Source: Treponema sp. (GTDB taxonomy: Bacteria > Spirochaetota > Spirochaetia > Treponematales > Treponemataceae). From it: a stretch of DNA of 41,886 bases. The notes beneath the pieces are model-generated. The model was not told the DNA's origin, made no database searches, and was given only the letters and a program-made list of their open reading frames with translations. Positions 5,960 to 15,100 of the stretch are shown one piece after another (the first letter of the stretch is position 1; each line of letters begins with the position of its first letter). A program made the position numbers and the translations under genes. The stretch spans positions 1 through 41,886 of the forward strand of contig JAFYWB010000048.1 of assembly GCA_017549025.1 (NCBI GenBank), given 5' to 3'.

Positions 5960-7990
5960 ATGACACCTCAGTGCGAAAACCAGCTGTATCTGGAAACCTT
6001 GGTAAACGTGCCTCTTTCCCAAAGCTTTACCTATAGCTGCCCTCCAGAGCTAGCGGCAGATATTGCAGTGGGAAAGCGAGTGGAGGTGCGCTTTGGAAAC
6101 CGCAGAATGACAGCCTTTGTGGTGGCCCTCCATCAAACGCTGCCAGAAAACTTTCCCCTTCCTGCAGAAAAGATAAAACCTATTCTAAAAATCCTCGATT
6201 CACAGCCTGTGTTTTCTCAGGAGCACTTGAACCTTGCTCGTTGGATGGCTCACTATTATTTTTGCACCCAGGGAGAAGCCCTTGCCACCATGATTCCCTC
6301 TGGCAAGCGGGAAACTGAAGGGCCAGGTCTTTCCTTAAGCGAGGGAGGCTTGGAATTTGAGCCCTTCACTCTTTCCCAAGAGCAGCAGTCGGCGGTGGAT
6401 GCCATCCTTTCTGCAAGCCAACCACAGGAAACGTCATCAGCTTCCCCCATTCACTATCTGTATGGTCCCACTGGCACAGGAAAGACTGAAGTTTTTCTTT
6501 CTGTGGCGCAAAAAATTCTTGCACAGGGAAAGGGAATTATTTACTTGGTGCCAGAAATTAGCCTTACCCATCAGGTGGTGGAATCGGTGGTGCGTCGATT
6601 TGGCGACACGGTGGCCATTCTTCATTCAAACTTAAGTCCAAGTCAGCGGCTCAAGGAATGGACACGAATTATTCGACAGGAAGCCACCGTGGTAATTGGG
6701 GTGCGTAGTGCTGTTTTTGCTCCAGTGCCGAATCTGGGATTGATTATCATTGACGAGGAGCATGATGGCTCCTACAAGTCTGGTTCCACGCCCCGCTACC
6801 ACGCTCGGCAGGTGGCCATGTATCGCTGTAGTCAGGCTGGCATTCCCTTGGTCATGGGAAGTGCCACTCCCTCTGTGGAAGCTTGGCATTTGATGGAAAC
6901 AGGAAGATTCCAAAAGCATAGCCTCACTACACGGCTGGCAGGCGGCAAGGTGCCAGACATCACCTGTGTGGACTTAAGTCGCAACAAGGATGGTGGCTGT
7001 CTTTCTCCCCAGCTGTGCCAAGAAATTAGGGAAACTTTAAAAGAGGGCCGACAAACCATTCTCTTTTTGAACCGACGAGGCTTTACCCACTTTTTCCGCT
7101 GCAATAGCTGTAACTACGAGCTTACATGCAAGAACTGTTCCGTGGCCCTCACCTACCACAAGTCCCAGGGGCGACTGCGCTGCCATTATTGCGGCTGGAG
7201 CATGGAGCCCCCAAAGCTTTGTCCCCAATGTGGCTCTCTAGACGTGGGATATTCTGGCTTTGGCACGGAATTCATCGAAGCTGAAACACGGGCAAAATTT
7301 CCCCAGGCTCGAATCAGCCGCATCGACACCGACAGCATCACTAAAAAAGGTGAGCTTCAGGAAAAAATCAAGGATTTCCGTCAGGGTAACATCGATGTAT
7401 TGCTGGGAACCCAGATGGTGGCCAAGGGATTGAATTTCCCCAACTTAAAGCTGGTGGGTGTGGTTATGGCAGATACGGGCCTCCACATGCCAGACTTTCG
7501 GGCGGCAGAACGAACCTTTTCCCTGATTACCCAAGTAGCTGGGCGGGCAGGACGATTTTTTCCCGACGGTAAGGTTATTGTGCAAAGTTTTAGCCCTCAG
7601 AGAGAAGCCATTTCCTATGCCTGCAAGGGTGATACCAAGGGATTTTATCAGCAGGAAATCCAGCAGCGGGAGATTCTTGGTTTTCCACCCTTTGCCCGCC
7701 TGGTACGGCTAGTGTTCCGCTCGGCAAATCAAGATGAAGCGCAAAAGGCTGCTTTTGGTGCCGCCCATATTTTTTCCACAGAAATCGAAAAAAATAGCTT
7801 ATTGGTGGATGTCATGGGGCCTTCCGAGTGTCCCCTAGCCATGGTGGCGGCAAATTACCGCTGGCAGGTGCTTTTGCGTGCCCGAGATATGGCTCCCCTG
7901 CACCGTTTATGCCACAGCTTTATCCAAGGATACAAGAGCCCCCAGAAGGTGTACATAGAAGTAGATGTGGATCCTGTAAATCTTTTGTAA
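5960..7990 (+). CDS. priA: Primosomal replication-restart helicase PriA
   Basis: A 676-residue superfamily-2 3'-5' helicase that reloads the replisome at stalled forks. In order: an N-terminal DNA-binding domain (~10-110), Walker A GPTGTGKTE (~169-177), DEEH Walker B (IIIDEEHDGSYK, ~267), and an eight-cysteine zinc-binding insert (CNSCNYELTCKNC ... CHYCG ... CPQC, ~380-430). The helicase C-terminal motifs follow (LLGTQMVAKGLNF; QVAGRAGR). Length is slightly under E. coli PriA (732). An AGG lies 8 nt before the ATG. It converges on truA with 8 bp between stops. Confidence 0.97.
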   Translation: MTPQCENQLYLETLVNVPLSQSFTYSCPPELAADIAVGKRVEVRFGNRRMTAFVVALHQTLPENFPLPAEKIKPILKILDSQPVFSQEHLNLARWMAHYYFCTQGEALATMIPSGKRETEGPGLSLSEGGLEFEPFTLSQEQQSAVDAILSASQPQETSSASPIHYLYGPTGTGKTEVFLSVAQKILAQGKGIIYLVPEISLTHQVVESVVRRFGDTVAILHSNLSPSQRLKEWTRIIRQEATVVIGVRSAVFAPVPNLGLIIIDEEHDGSYKSGSTPRYHARQVAMYRCSQAGIPLVMGSATPSVEAWHLMETGRFQKHSLTTRLAGGKVPDITCVDLSRNKDGGCLSPQLCQEIRETLKEGRQTILFLNRRGFTHFFRCNSCNYELTCKNCSVALTYHKSQGRLRCHYCGWSMEPPKLCPQCGSLDVGYSGFGTEFIEAETRAKFPQARISRIDTDSITKKGELQEKIKDFRQGNIDVLLGTQMVAKGLNFPNLKLVGVVMADTGLHMPDFRAAERTFSLITQVAGRAGRFFPDGKVIVQSFSPQREAISYACKGDTKGFYQQEIQQREILGFPPFARLVRLVFRSANQDEAQKAAFGAAHIFSTEIEKNSLLVDVMGPSECPLAMVAANYRWQVLLRARDMAPLHRLCHSFIQGYKSPQKVYIEVDVDPVNLL

Positions 7991-7998
7991 ACAAAAAG

Positions 7999-8904
7999 TT
8001 AATGGCGACGCTGGCCAGAAAAGCTCACATTCCACAGGAAAAGTCCCTGGGGAGGAGCCGTGGGCCCCGCAAGGCTTCGGTCTTTTTTTTCCAAGATTTC
8101 CTTAAAAAATGCAGCATCCTTTCCCTGGGCTTCATAATAAATCAGGGAACCTACAATGGAGCGAACCATCTTCCACAAAAAGGCATTGGCAGAAATCTCA
8201 AACACCAGCTGCTGACCTTCTGGATAAAAAACTGCTGACTCAAGGTAGCGGAACTTGGATGGACTTACATCCCCAGCTGCAGCAAAGGTGGTGCAGTCCA
8301 GCTCACCTTGAAGGCAGGCTGCCATTTGATTTAAGGTTTTTAGATTAGGGCGGCGACGCAGGGACCACACATAGGGCATTAGGTGGGCTGGTGGGGTGGC
8401 TTCTGGATACAGGAAATAGCGGTAGGTTCGTGAAATGGCTGAAAACCGTGAGTGAAAGTCTGGTTCTGCCAATCGGGCTTCCCGCACTCGAATATCCTTG
8501 GGCAATATGCTGTTTAAGGCGGGAATATAGCTTTCCACTGGCATGGAAGCTATGGGGGAATAAAAGTTAGCAGCCTGACCGTAGGCGTGCACTCCAGAAT
8601 CGGTGCGACCAGAGCCAATAAGTTGCACTGGTTCCTTGGCAAGCTTTTCTAGTGCCTTTTCCAGCTCCCCCTGCACGGTACGCACAGGTTTACCAGCAGC
8701 AGCCTTGTCCTGTCGTTGCCAGCCACAAAAATCGGTACCATCGTAGGAAATGGTAAGATGGATATTCTTGCCAGAAGGAGCTTGATTTTTTTGTTCCTGC
8801 TCACAGGGCTGGGGCTCCTGAGATACAGAAGTGCAGGATGTAGCTTCAACAGATACTAGTGGCTGGCAGGTCATGTTTTCTTCAGATACTGGCTGCTGAC
8901 TCAT
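7999..8904 (-). CDS. truA: tRNA pseudouridine(38-40) synthase TruA
   Basis: A 301-residue TruA that isomerises U38-40 in the tRNA anticodon arm. The catalytic aspartate is D102 in GSGRTDSGVHAYGQ; ISYDGTDFCGWQRQ (~52-65) begins the conserved fold. The first ~45 residues are a Gln/Glu/Ser-rich extension not normal for TruA; no better in-frame start was found downstream except M11. It is the last gene of the dxs operon, 5 bp after the DUF2225 gene. No clear terminator hairpin follows. Confidence 0.95.
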   Translation of the reverse strand: MSQQPVSEENMTCQPLVSVEATSCTSVSQEPQPCEQEQKNQAPSGKNIHLTISYDGTDFCGWQRQDKAAAGKPVRTVQGELEKALEKLAKEPVQLIGSGRTDSGVHAYGQAANFYSPIASMPVESYIPALNSILPKDIRVREARLAEPDFHSRFSAISRTYRYFLYPEATPPAHLMPYVWSLRRRPNLKTLNQMAACLQGELDCTTFAAAGDVSPSKFRYLESAVFYPEGQQLVFEISANAFLWKMVRSIVGSLIYYEAQGKDAAFFKEILEKKDRSLAGPTAPPQGLFLWNVSFSGQRRH

Positions 8905-8909
8905 GCTGC

Positions 8910-9815
8910 TTACTCGTCGTCGTCAATAAAGTCGATTTCAGAAGCATCTTTCAGCTCCTTGGTCAAATTATCGTAGAGGTTTCGAGAATGCTCCAACAAA
9001 GGACCAGGCTTTTCCTTAGAAGATCTACCTAAACCAAAGATTCGAGCAATGGCACGCTTGTTTTCATCCAGCTTTTTCAGACGAGCAGGAATGTTTTCCC
9101 GCTGGCCATACTTATATTCCAGCAAGCCAGAAAGATAGATTACCCCATCGTAGCCATAGTTTTTGTCGATGTCGGGACCAAAATTAGCCACACCAGCAAT
9201 GCTTTCCACACGGCCAGTTTCATATTCCAAGGCCAAGGGATAGAAGAACAGGGCCTTTCGGTAAAACACCTGCTGAACATAGTCGTAATTTCTGTCGGGC
9301 ATCAGCTTGTGGAGGTAGCCACACAACCAAGCTAATCGCAGACTAATGATTCCCTTTTTGATGGTGGGAGAATAGCTTTTCGGCATAGCTTCATAGGTTA
9401 GCAGGGCAAGATAATACATGGCAGCCCCATCAAAAACCGTCCGTTCTCGATTCAAGTTGTAGTGAGGGAAAATTCGCTCCACCTTTTTTCGACGATCCTC
9501 TTCTCCTTCCAACACCACCTCCGCCTCGGCAGCAGAAAGGGGCTTAAAATCGTTCCAGAGCAGGGCTGTGTGGCAATTAGGACAGGCCCCCACAGAATAA
9601 ATCAAAGGATAAATCTGGCCATATTTTGCAGAAGGCTCAAAAACACGATGGAGCTCGTCGGTCAATTCTCCAGCAATCATACGACCACTTCCGCTAAGCA
9701 TTTCTTCCCGAGGGAAGGGCTTGCGACAAACAGTACAGGTCATTTTTTCCTTTGTGTAAAAGGAAATAGCAGGCTTTTTTCCAGTAGTAACATTTTTTTT
9801 GCTTGTTCTCAGCAT
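8910..9815 (-). CDS. DUF2225 zinc-ribbon protein
   Basis: A 301-residue protein of the DUF2225 type. Two CxxC pairs (C27/C30 in CTVCRKPF and C78/C81 in CPNC) probably form a zinc ribbon. The remaining ~200 residues are helical and may be TPR-like (repeated A-x-Y-x-L and LAWLCGYLHKL). The C-terminus is acidic (IDFIDDDE). GGAGG lies 7 nt before the ATG, inside the end of acpS, and the two frames overlap by 7 bp. Common in Firmicutes and spirochaetes; function unknown. Confidence 0.85.
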   Translation of the reverse strand: MLRTSKKNVTTGKKPAISFYTKEKMTCTVCRKPFPREEMLSGSGRMIAGELTDELHRVFEPSAKYGQIYPLIYSVGACPNCHTALLWNDFKPLSAAEAEVVLEGEEDRRKKVERIFPHYNLNRERTVFDGAAMYYLALLTYEAMPKSYSPTIKKGIISLRLAWLCGYLHKLMPDRNYDYVQQVFYRKALFFYPLALEYETGRVESIAGVANFGPDIDKNYGYDGVIYLSGLLEYKYGQRENIPARLKKLDENKRAIARIFGLGRSSKEKPGPLLEHSRNLYDNLTKELKDASEIDFIDDDE

Positions 9816-10201
9816 ATTTTTTCCTCCGAAGCATGCCCTTCCAACACCACATAGGCAATGCCGTAATTTCCATCATGACTTAAAGATATATGGGCAACCG
9901 TGGCACCCGATTCTTGAAAGCATTTTTTTGCAGAACCACAAAGGTGCAAAAAGGGCCTTCCCAGTTCATCCTGTTGTACTTGAATGTCCTTCAGCACCAT
10001 ATTCCGCAGTCCCGTTCCTAGGGCCTTTCCAAAGGCTTCCTTAGCAGCAAAACGTACTGCCAGGGCTTGAGCCATGTCCTCTCTTTTTTCAAGGTGCTCC
10101 AATTCCTGCTCCGAAAAAAAGCGCTGAACAAGGGCCTTGTTCTCTGTCCAAGGAAGAAACCGATCTATTTGGACTATATCTACTCCAATTCCCACAATCA
10201 T
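9809..10201 (-). CDS. acpS: Holo-[acyl-carrier-protein] synthase AcpS
   Basis: A 130-residue AcpS that transfers 4'-phosphopantetheine from CoA to acyl carrier protein, activating fatty-acid synthesis. The magnesium-binding signatures are MIVGIGVDIVQIDRF (residues 1-15, D8) and RFAAKEAFGKALGTG (~50-64, E54). HISLSHDG near residue 104 is the third conserved block. It follows cdaR after a 37-bp gap with no terminator, and overlaps the DUF2225 gene. The Shine-Dalgarno sequence is weak. Confidence 0.95.
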   Translation of the reverse strand: MIVGIGVDIVQIDRFLPWTENKALVQRFFSEQELEHLEKREDMAQALAVRFAAKEAFGKALGTGLRNMVLKDIQVQQDELGRPFLHLCGSAKKCFQESGATVAHISLSHDGNYGIAYVVLEGHASEEKIC

Positions 10202-10238
10202 AATTCTTGTTTAAATATCGGCAAAATAAAAGAGAAAA

Positions 10239-11372
10239 TCAGTCAAGTTGTAGAACACCGGAGGTGTTCCCAGCACCAGTGGTGGCGGTGAAATCAGCAG
10301 AATCAGTCTGGGAGAGGGACTCTGCTGATAGATGCTGACTTTCCCCTGCCCCTTCACTTGAACCAGCAGCCTTCTGTGAATCCTCTAGCTCATCTTCTGC
10401 TTCATTTTCAGCTGTTTCTTTGGATGAATCACTTGAGAAGGGAGCCAGGAACACCTTTGCAGTCCGATCACTTTGGGACACCAGACGGATTCCATTAGGC
10501 AACACCACCTCCACTGGCACCACATAGGTTCCAGCCTTCGTCAGGCTTGAGCAATCGATACGGACAGTATGCAATTCTGGAACAAAGGCCTCCAGCTGAT
10601 TTTGGTTTCCCGTTACCGTAAAGGTAATTCGTTCTGGCTCACAGTAGGCCTCCAACAAGGGATTTACCCCGTACAGGTACACGGTTTGGTCAACAAAGCG
10701 TCGACTGGCAGTAATGGGCTGAATGGTTACGGTAACCGTTACTGACTCATCGTTATAAGAAACAAGATCGCTTTCATGCTGAATAGGAATATTCTGGGAA
10801 AAGGAGGTTCGCTTTTCATCCACAGAGATTTCATCGGTAGATACCTCCGCCATGGCATCAAGAATGGACTGTGCACCAGATACCCCAATGGTCGAAGGTA
10901 CAATGGAAATGTCGGTAATCTCATAGCCTGCAGCTGGTGTTCCCTGAATTTCTGCCTCCACAGGAAGCTGCCGTCTATCCCGTTTAGCTATGGCTATTTC
11001 CAAAAAGCTTTTGTCCACAGTCACTTCCAAAGGCTCAATTCCCAAAATCTCTGGTGCCAAAAGAATCTCCACTGGCACGGTATATTTTCCAGCCTCTGTG
11101 TAATGGTCAAGGTTCACCAGGGCAGAAATATTTTTTTCAGTAATGCGGGCAAGATCCTCTGGTCGCCCCTTGAGAGAAACCTTTATGTGGCTAGGCAAGG
11201 TTTGGGCAGGCAGGGTGACTCCTTGGGAAGAAACATCTAAGGACACCACCAAGGTTTTTCCCTGAATGGTAGCAGTGCGATAGAAAAAATAGATGAAAAC
11301 AGCCAGCACAAAACAAACGAGCTTTACTGGCCAATTTCTTCTGAACATCTTGTAAAACTCATGGATTTTCAT
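10239..11372 (-). CDS. cdaR: YbbR-domain protein CdaR, regulator of diadenylate cyclase
   Basis: A 377-residue protein with one N-terminal membrane anchor (~13-30, VKLVCFVLAVFIYFFY) and three or four extracytoplasmic YbbR-like beta domains (e.g. LPVEAEIQGTPAAGYEI). The last ~60 residues are a low-complexity Ser/Glu/Ala tail. CdaR-type proteins bind and modulate the membrane diadenylate cyclase CdaA, which is encoded directly upstream with a 14-bp overlap. The start at 11372 is chosen because AAGGAGG precedes it by ~7 nt; the open frame extends 15 codons further without support. Confidence 0.9.
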   Translation of the reverse strand: MKIHEFYKMFRRNWPVKLVCFVLAVFIYFFYRTATIQGKTLVVSLDVSSQGVTLPAQTLPSHIKVSLKGRPEDLARITEKNISALVNLDHYTEAGKYTVPVEILLAPEILGIEPLEVTVDKSFLEIAIAKRDRRQLPVEAEIQGTPAAGYEITDISIVPSTIGVSGAQSILDAMAEVSTDEISVDEKRTSFSQNIPIQHESDLVSYNDESVTVTVTIQPITASRRFVDQTVYLYGVNPLLEAYCEPERITFTVTGNQNQLEAFVPELHTVRIDCSSLTKAGTYVVPVEVVLPNGIRLVSQSDRTAKVFLAPFSSDSSKETAENEAEDELEDSQKAAGSSEGAGESQHLSAESLSQTDSADFTATTGAGNTSGVLQLD

Positions 11373-12201
11373 GCATATCCTCCTTCCGCTGCTCCATGGA
11401 GGCAGTCTTTGCCTCATCCTCCATGGAGGTGAAGTTTTCGTCGGAAAGCTCCAGGTGATCTTCCAGCATCTTTCTCACCTGCTCCAAGGACAGGTCGTAG
11501 TACAATCGAGACTCACAGGCCACACTTAAGGCACCTGTTTCCTCGGAAACCACCAAAATGATGGCATCCGTTTGCTCGGAAAGCCCCAAGGCGGCACGGT
11601 GGCGAGTACCAAAGGTTTTTTCAATGTCGTATTGCTCTGATACGGGCAAAAAGCAGCCTGCTGAAATAATGCGTCCACCACGAATGACTACTGCTCCGTC
11701 GTGAAGCTTTGTGTCGAACTCAAAAATCGTGCTTAAAAGAGAAGATGTTACCAAGGCGTTGATAACGGTACCAGAATCAATGACGCCCTGAATGTCAGTT
11801 TTTCCAGCAAAGACCACCAGCATTCCCCGCCGCCGTTGAGACAGTTCTTCGGCAGAGGTCAAAACGGAATCCACATACATGTGCTTTTTCTTCTTGCTGG
11901 GTCGCCACTCAGTCTGACCAAGGCGGAGAATCATTTTTCGCAGCTCCGGCTGAAACACCACGAAAAATCCCACCAAGAGGCTGGGAGTCAAGGCGTTGAG
12001 AATCCACAAAAGCAGGGATAACTGAAGGAAGGTGGCCAAAACGTAGGCCACACCTAAAATGATGATAACCTTCAGTAGCTGCAATCCATTTGTCTTTACC
12101 AGCACCTCATAGGCCTTGTACAGGATGAAGGTTAACAAACAGATGTCTATTACCGGCCGAATGTAATTGTAGCTATTCGCTAATACTACCAATCCGTTCA
12201 C
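11359..12201 (-). CDS. cdaA: Diadenylate cyclase CdaA (c-di-AMP synthase)
   Basis: A 280-residue membrane DAC enzyme making c-di-AMP from two ATP. Three N-terminal membrane segments (~17-32, 42-60, 64-85) precede the DAC (DisA_N) domain (~105-245). The catalytic motifs DGA (168-170, LHDGAVVI) and RHR (200-202, FGTRHRAALG) are intact. It starts with GTG at 12201, with GGAG ~10 nt upstream, and overlaps folP by 29 bp. The C-terminal ~35 residues are acidic. The cdaA-cdaR pair is standard; linkage to folP in place of the usual glmM is notable. Confidence 0.95.
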   Translation of the reverse strand: MNGLVVLANSYNYIRPVIDICLLTFILYKAYEVLVKTNGLQLLKVIIILGVAYVLATFLQLSLLLWILNALTPSLLVGFFVVFQPELRKMILRLGQTEWRPSKKKKHMYVDSVLTSAEELSQRRRGMLVVFAGKTDIQGVIDSGTVINALVTSSLLSTIFEFDTKLHDGAVVIRGGRIISAGCFLPVSEQYDIEKTFGTRHRAALGLSEQTDAIILVVSEETGALSVACESRLYYDLSLEQVRKMLEDHLELSDENFTSMEDEAKTASMEQRKEDMHENP

Positions 12202-13036
12202 TTTTCAAATTCTCCAACACCAAAAGCATATCTCGTGTGGCGGCCACATCATGCACCCGCAAAATGGAAGCACCCGCCATTACCGCCATCATATTTGTAG
12301 CCAAGGTTCCTGCAAGCCTGTCTTCCGGGGAGGTATCTCTAGCAAGCATTTGAGCCACAAAGGACTTTCGAGAAACTCCCATCACCACAGGAAACCTGCC
12401 GCCACAGAGTGTACCACATTCTGTAACAAGAATCTTGTTTGCCTGAAAACTCTTTCCAAAACCGATTCCAGGATCCAGCCATATTTTATCCGACTCTATG
12501 CCCAAAGACAAGGCCACCTGTACCCGCTGCTGCAAATATTCATCTACCTGTGCATGGGCATTGTCAGTCAGCGGATTATTTTGCATGGAGGAAGGAATTC
12601 CCTGCTTGTGCATGAGAATCACCGTTAAGCCCTTGCAAGCAGCAAAAACGCCCAGCTCAGGGTCGTCCTCCAAGGCAGAAATATCGTTCACAATGGAAGC
12701 TCCCTGCTGCCAGGCCGCTTCCATAACAGTTTTTTTTCGGGTGTCGATGGAAAGGGGAACGGAGCTATGACGGCGAATTTCCTCGATAACAGGAAGCAGA
12801 CGACGAATCTCTTCTTCTGCCTCCACGTACTGTGAACCAGGTCTGCTGGATTCAGCTCCCAAGTCAAGGATATCGGCTCCCTCCTCCACTAGCTGCAAAG
12901 CCAATTCCGCTCCCTGATGTCCCAAACCACGACTTTTTTTCCAAAAGGAATCGGGGGTTACATTTACAATCCCCATAATACGAACTTTGGAGGGAGGATT
13001 GGAAACACTGGAGCAGGCAGCCACCACATCAATCAT
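12173..13036 (-). CDS. folP: Dihydropteroate synthase
   Basis: A 287-residue TIM-barrel enzyme that joins p-aminobenzoate to dihydropterin pyrophosphate in folate synthesis. Conserved blocks: IMGIVNVTPDSFW, LDLGAESSRPGS, SIDTRK, VNDIS, WLDPGIGFGKSFQANK, MGVSRKSF and LRVHDVAATRD. The ATG at 13036 overlaps the dxs stop (ATGATTGA) with GGAAGG about 11 nt upstream; an in-frame TTG three codons earlier is less likely. It sits between dxs and cdaA in the same operon. Confidence 0.95.
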   Translation of the reverse strand: MIDVVAACSSVSNPPSKVRIMGIVNVTPDSFWKKSRGLGHQGAELALQLVEEGADILDLGAESSRPGSQYVEAEEEIRRLLPVIEEIRRHSSVPLSIDTRKKTVMEAAWQQGASIVNDISALEDDPELGVFAACKGLTVILMHKQGIPSSMQNNPLTDNAHAQVDEYLQQRVQVALSLGIESDKIWLDPGIGFGKSFQANKILVTECGTLCGGRFPVVMGVSRKSFVAQMLARDTSPEDRLAGTLATNMMAVMAGASILRVHDVAATRDMLLVLENLKSERIGSISE

Positions 13037-14978
13037 GGGGAACAATACCTTCCATCAATTCTTGGGCGCTTTTTGCCAGAGACTTGGCATCAAGACCACA
13101 GTCCTCCAAAATCTCGGCTCGCTTTCCCACCGCCAAGAATCTATCTGGTAGGGCATGGATACGAGTCTTTTTTTCGGGGAATTGATGAATCAGCAGACTT
13201 TCCAACACCTGGCTGATTCCACCCTGCAAGACACCGTCCTCCACAAAAAGCACCGCTTGATAGGGCGCCACAGTCTGAAGGAAGAATTCCTTGTCGAGTG
13301 GCTTTATAAATCGCAGATTGTACACATCCACTAAAATATTGTGCAACACCAGATTTCGGGCAGCAGCTAAGGTTTCAGAAAAAATGCCACCTGTGCACAC
13401 CAGCAGTAGCGGTGCCTGGCTTTCTGGCAGAGCTGCACTTTCAGAAGCCACCAAATCATGGCAACGCAGCAATACACCTCGTCCTTCCTCCACAGGCTGA
13501 GCAAAGGCTTCATGCTCTGAGGGACAAGAGGTTTTGGGATGGCGAAGCACCACGGGAGCCTTTCTGTTTACGGCCCACTCCAAAAAAAGCTGCATTTCAC
13601 GGGCAGATGCGGGGGCCATCATAATCATGTTTGGCACCGAACGAATCAAGGCAATGTCAAAGGCTCCCTGATGAGTTTCTCCATCGTCAGGAACAGCACC
13701 AGCTCTGTCAAGGACGAATACCGAGGGAGCTGCAGGAAGGGCTATATCGTGAATCAGCTGGTCCAGGGCCCGCTGCATAAAGGTGGAATAGATTGCAGTA
13801 ACAGGCACCAGCCCCGCAGCAGAAAGGCCACCGGCAAAGGTTACTGCATGCTGCTCTGCAATTCCAACGTCAAAGAAGCGATTAGGATATTTACGGGAAA
13901 AGGAAGCAAGACCTGTTCCCTTGGACATGGCAGCAGTAATGGCCACAACTCGATTATCCTTTTCTGCCACATCCAGTAGGGCATTGGAAAAAGCTTCGGT
14001 GTAGCTCAGGGAATCGAATTTCTCCACAGTACCGTCGGAGGTACAAAAGGGACCAATTCCGTGGAAGGTGGCAGGGTCGTTTTCTGCAAAGCTATAGCCC
14101 CGCCCTTTTTTTGTCACCACATGCACCACCACAGGCCGATTCAGCTTTCGCACCTTGCGAAAAACCTCCTCTAGCTCCTGTACATTGTGGCCATTTAAAG
14201 GGCCAACGTACTCAAAGCCTAGCTCCACAAAGAGATTGGTGGGAAAGAGCAATGCCTTGAGAGACCGCTTGAACCTGAAAATAAACTTAGAACACACCTT
14301 ACCCAAGAAAGGCAACTTGTCCACCATACGGTCAATGCCAAAGCGGAAGGTTTGGTAGGATGAGGTCATGGTAAGTCGACTCAAATAGCGAGACAGGGAA
14401 CCAGTGTTTTGGCTAATGGACATTTGATTGTCGTTCAAGACCACAATCAAGTTCTTTGCCAGTTGGCCTGCATGGGACAAGGCTTCCATGGCCATACCAC
14501 CAGTTAGGGCACCGTCTCCAATAATAGCCACCACCTTTCCCTCTTGATTTTGCAGGCTGCGTCCCATCAGCAGTCCTAAGCCAGAGGACACGGAGGTAGA
14601 GGAATGGCCCACGTCAAAGAAATCGTGGGGACTTTCTGAGCGTTTGGTAAAACCTGCCATACCGCCCTTTTTACGAAGGGTGTGGAAGGTGGAATAGCGT
14701 CCGGTAAGTAATTTATGGGTATAGCTTTGGTGGCTTACATCCCACACAAAGGCATCCTTGGGACTTTCAAATACACGATGAAGGGCTAACGTCAATTCCA
14801 CCACACCAAGATTGCTGGCAAGGTGACCACCATTTTTGCCCACCACATCAATAATAGTTTTTCGTATCTCTTGTGCCAGTTGAAGGAGCTCTTTTTTATC
14901 AAGATTCTTAATATCAGCTGGCGACTTTATATTTGATAAAATCGTAGTGCAACTCCGATATAATGATTTTGTTTTCAT
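13029..14978 (-). CDS. dxs: 1-deoxy-D-xylulose-5-phosphate synthase
   Basis: A 649-residue thiamine-diphosphate enzyme, first step of the DXP (MEP) isoprenoid pathway. TPP/Mg-binding motif GDGALTGGMAMEAL (~150-163), the N-terminal DVSHQSYTHKLLTGR block, and transketolase pyrimidine and C-terminal domains (FFDVGIAEQHAVTFAGG; HPKTSCPS) are present. The ATG at 14978 gives MKTKSLYRS but lacks a Shine-Dalgarno sequence and sits 2 bp from a predicted -10. The open frame continues upstream through a terminator, which is unlikely to be translated. First gene of the seven-gene operon. Confidence 0.92.
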   Translation of the reverse strand: MKTKSLYRSCTTILSNIKSPADIKNLDKKELLQLAQEIRKTIIDVVGKNGGHLASNLGVVELTLALHRVFESPKDAFVWDVSHQSYTHKLLTGRYSTFHTLRKKGGMAGFTKRSESPHDFFDVGHSSTSVSSGLGLLMGRSLQNQEGKVVAIIGDGALTGGMAMEALSHAGQLAKNLIVVLNDNQMSISQNTGSLSRYLSRLTMTSSYQTFRFGIDRMVDKLPFLGKVCSKFIFRFKRSLKALLFPTNLFVELGFEYVGPLNGHNVQELEEVFRKVRKLNRPVVVHVVTKKGRGYSFAENDPATFHGIGPFCTSDGTVEKFDSLSYTEAFSNALLDVAEKDNRVVAITAAMSKGTGLASFSRKYPNRFFDVGIAEQHAVTFAGGLSAAGLVPVTAIYSTFMQRALDQLIHDIALPAAPSVFVLDRAGAVPDDGETHQGAFDIALIRSVPNMIMMAPASAREMQLFLEWAVNRKAPVVLRHPKTSCPSEHEAFAQPVEEGRGVLLRCHDLVASESAALPESQAPLLLVCTGGIFSETLAAARNLVLHNILVDVYNLRFIKPLDKEFFLQTVAPYQAVLFVEDGVLQGGISQVLESLLIHQFPEKKTRIHALPDRFLAVGKRAEILEDCGLDAKSLAKSAQELMEGIVPHD

Positions 14979-14979
14979 G

Positions 14980-15008
14980 ATAATAAAAAAGACCGCAGTT
15001 TGTGTTAA
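14980..15008 (-). promoter_or_regulatory. Possible dxs-operon promoter inside the upstream terminator
   Basis: On the minus strand TTAACA (complement of 15003-15008) and TATTAT (complement of 14980-14985) are spaced 17 bp; each matches consensus at 5 of 6 positions. The spacer is the 3' arm and T-tract of the bS22 terminator. The predicted start would fall just inside the dxs ATG, which casts doubt on that start codon. Confidence 0.45.
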
Positions 15009-15041
15009 GTAACAACAAAAGCTACGGTCTTTTTCATTGGC
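14985..15041. terminator. Bidirectional terminator between bS22 and dxs
   Basis: AAAAAGACCG pairs with CGGTCTTTTT at the two ends, with inner pairing of AG/CT and TTTGTGTT/AACAACAAA. T-runs follow the stem on both strands. On the minus strand it ends the rpoZ-miaA-bS22 unit. Confidence 0.8.
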
Positions 15042-15100
15042 ATAGTCATAAATTGTAAACACATAAAGTGGGTTACCCCCAGAACAAGACTCTACTAGAG

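Noticed and set aside
14979-15062. Longer dxs reading frame starting at 15062
   Set aside because: It would translate through both arms of a strong terminator, and Dxs homologues do not have this extension.
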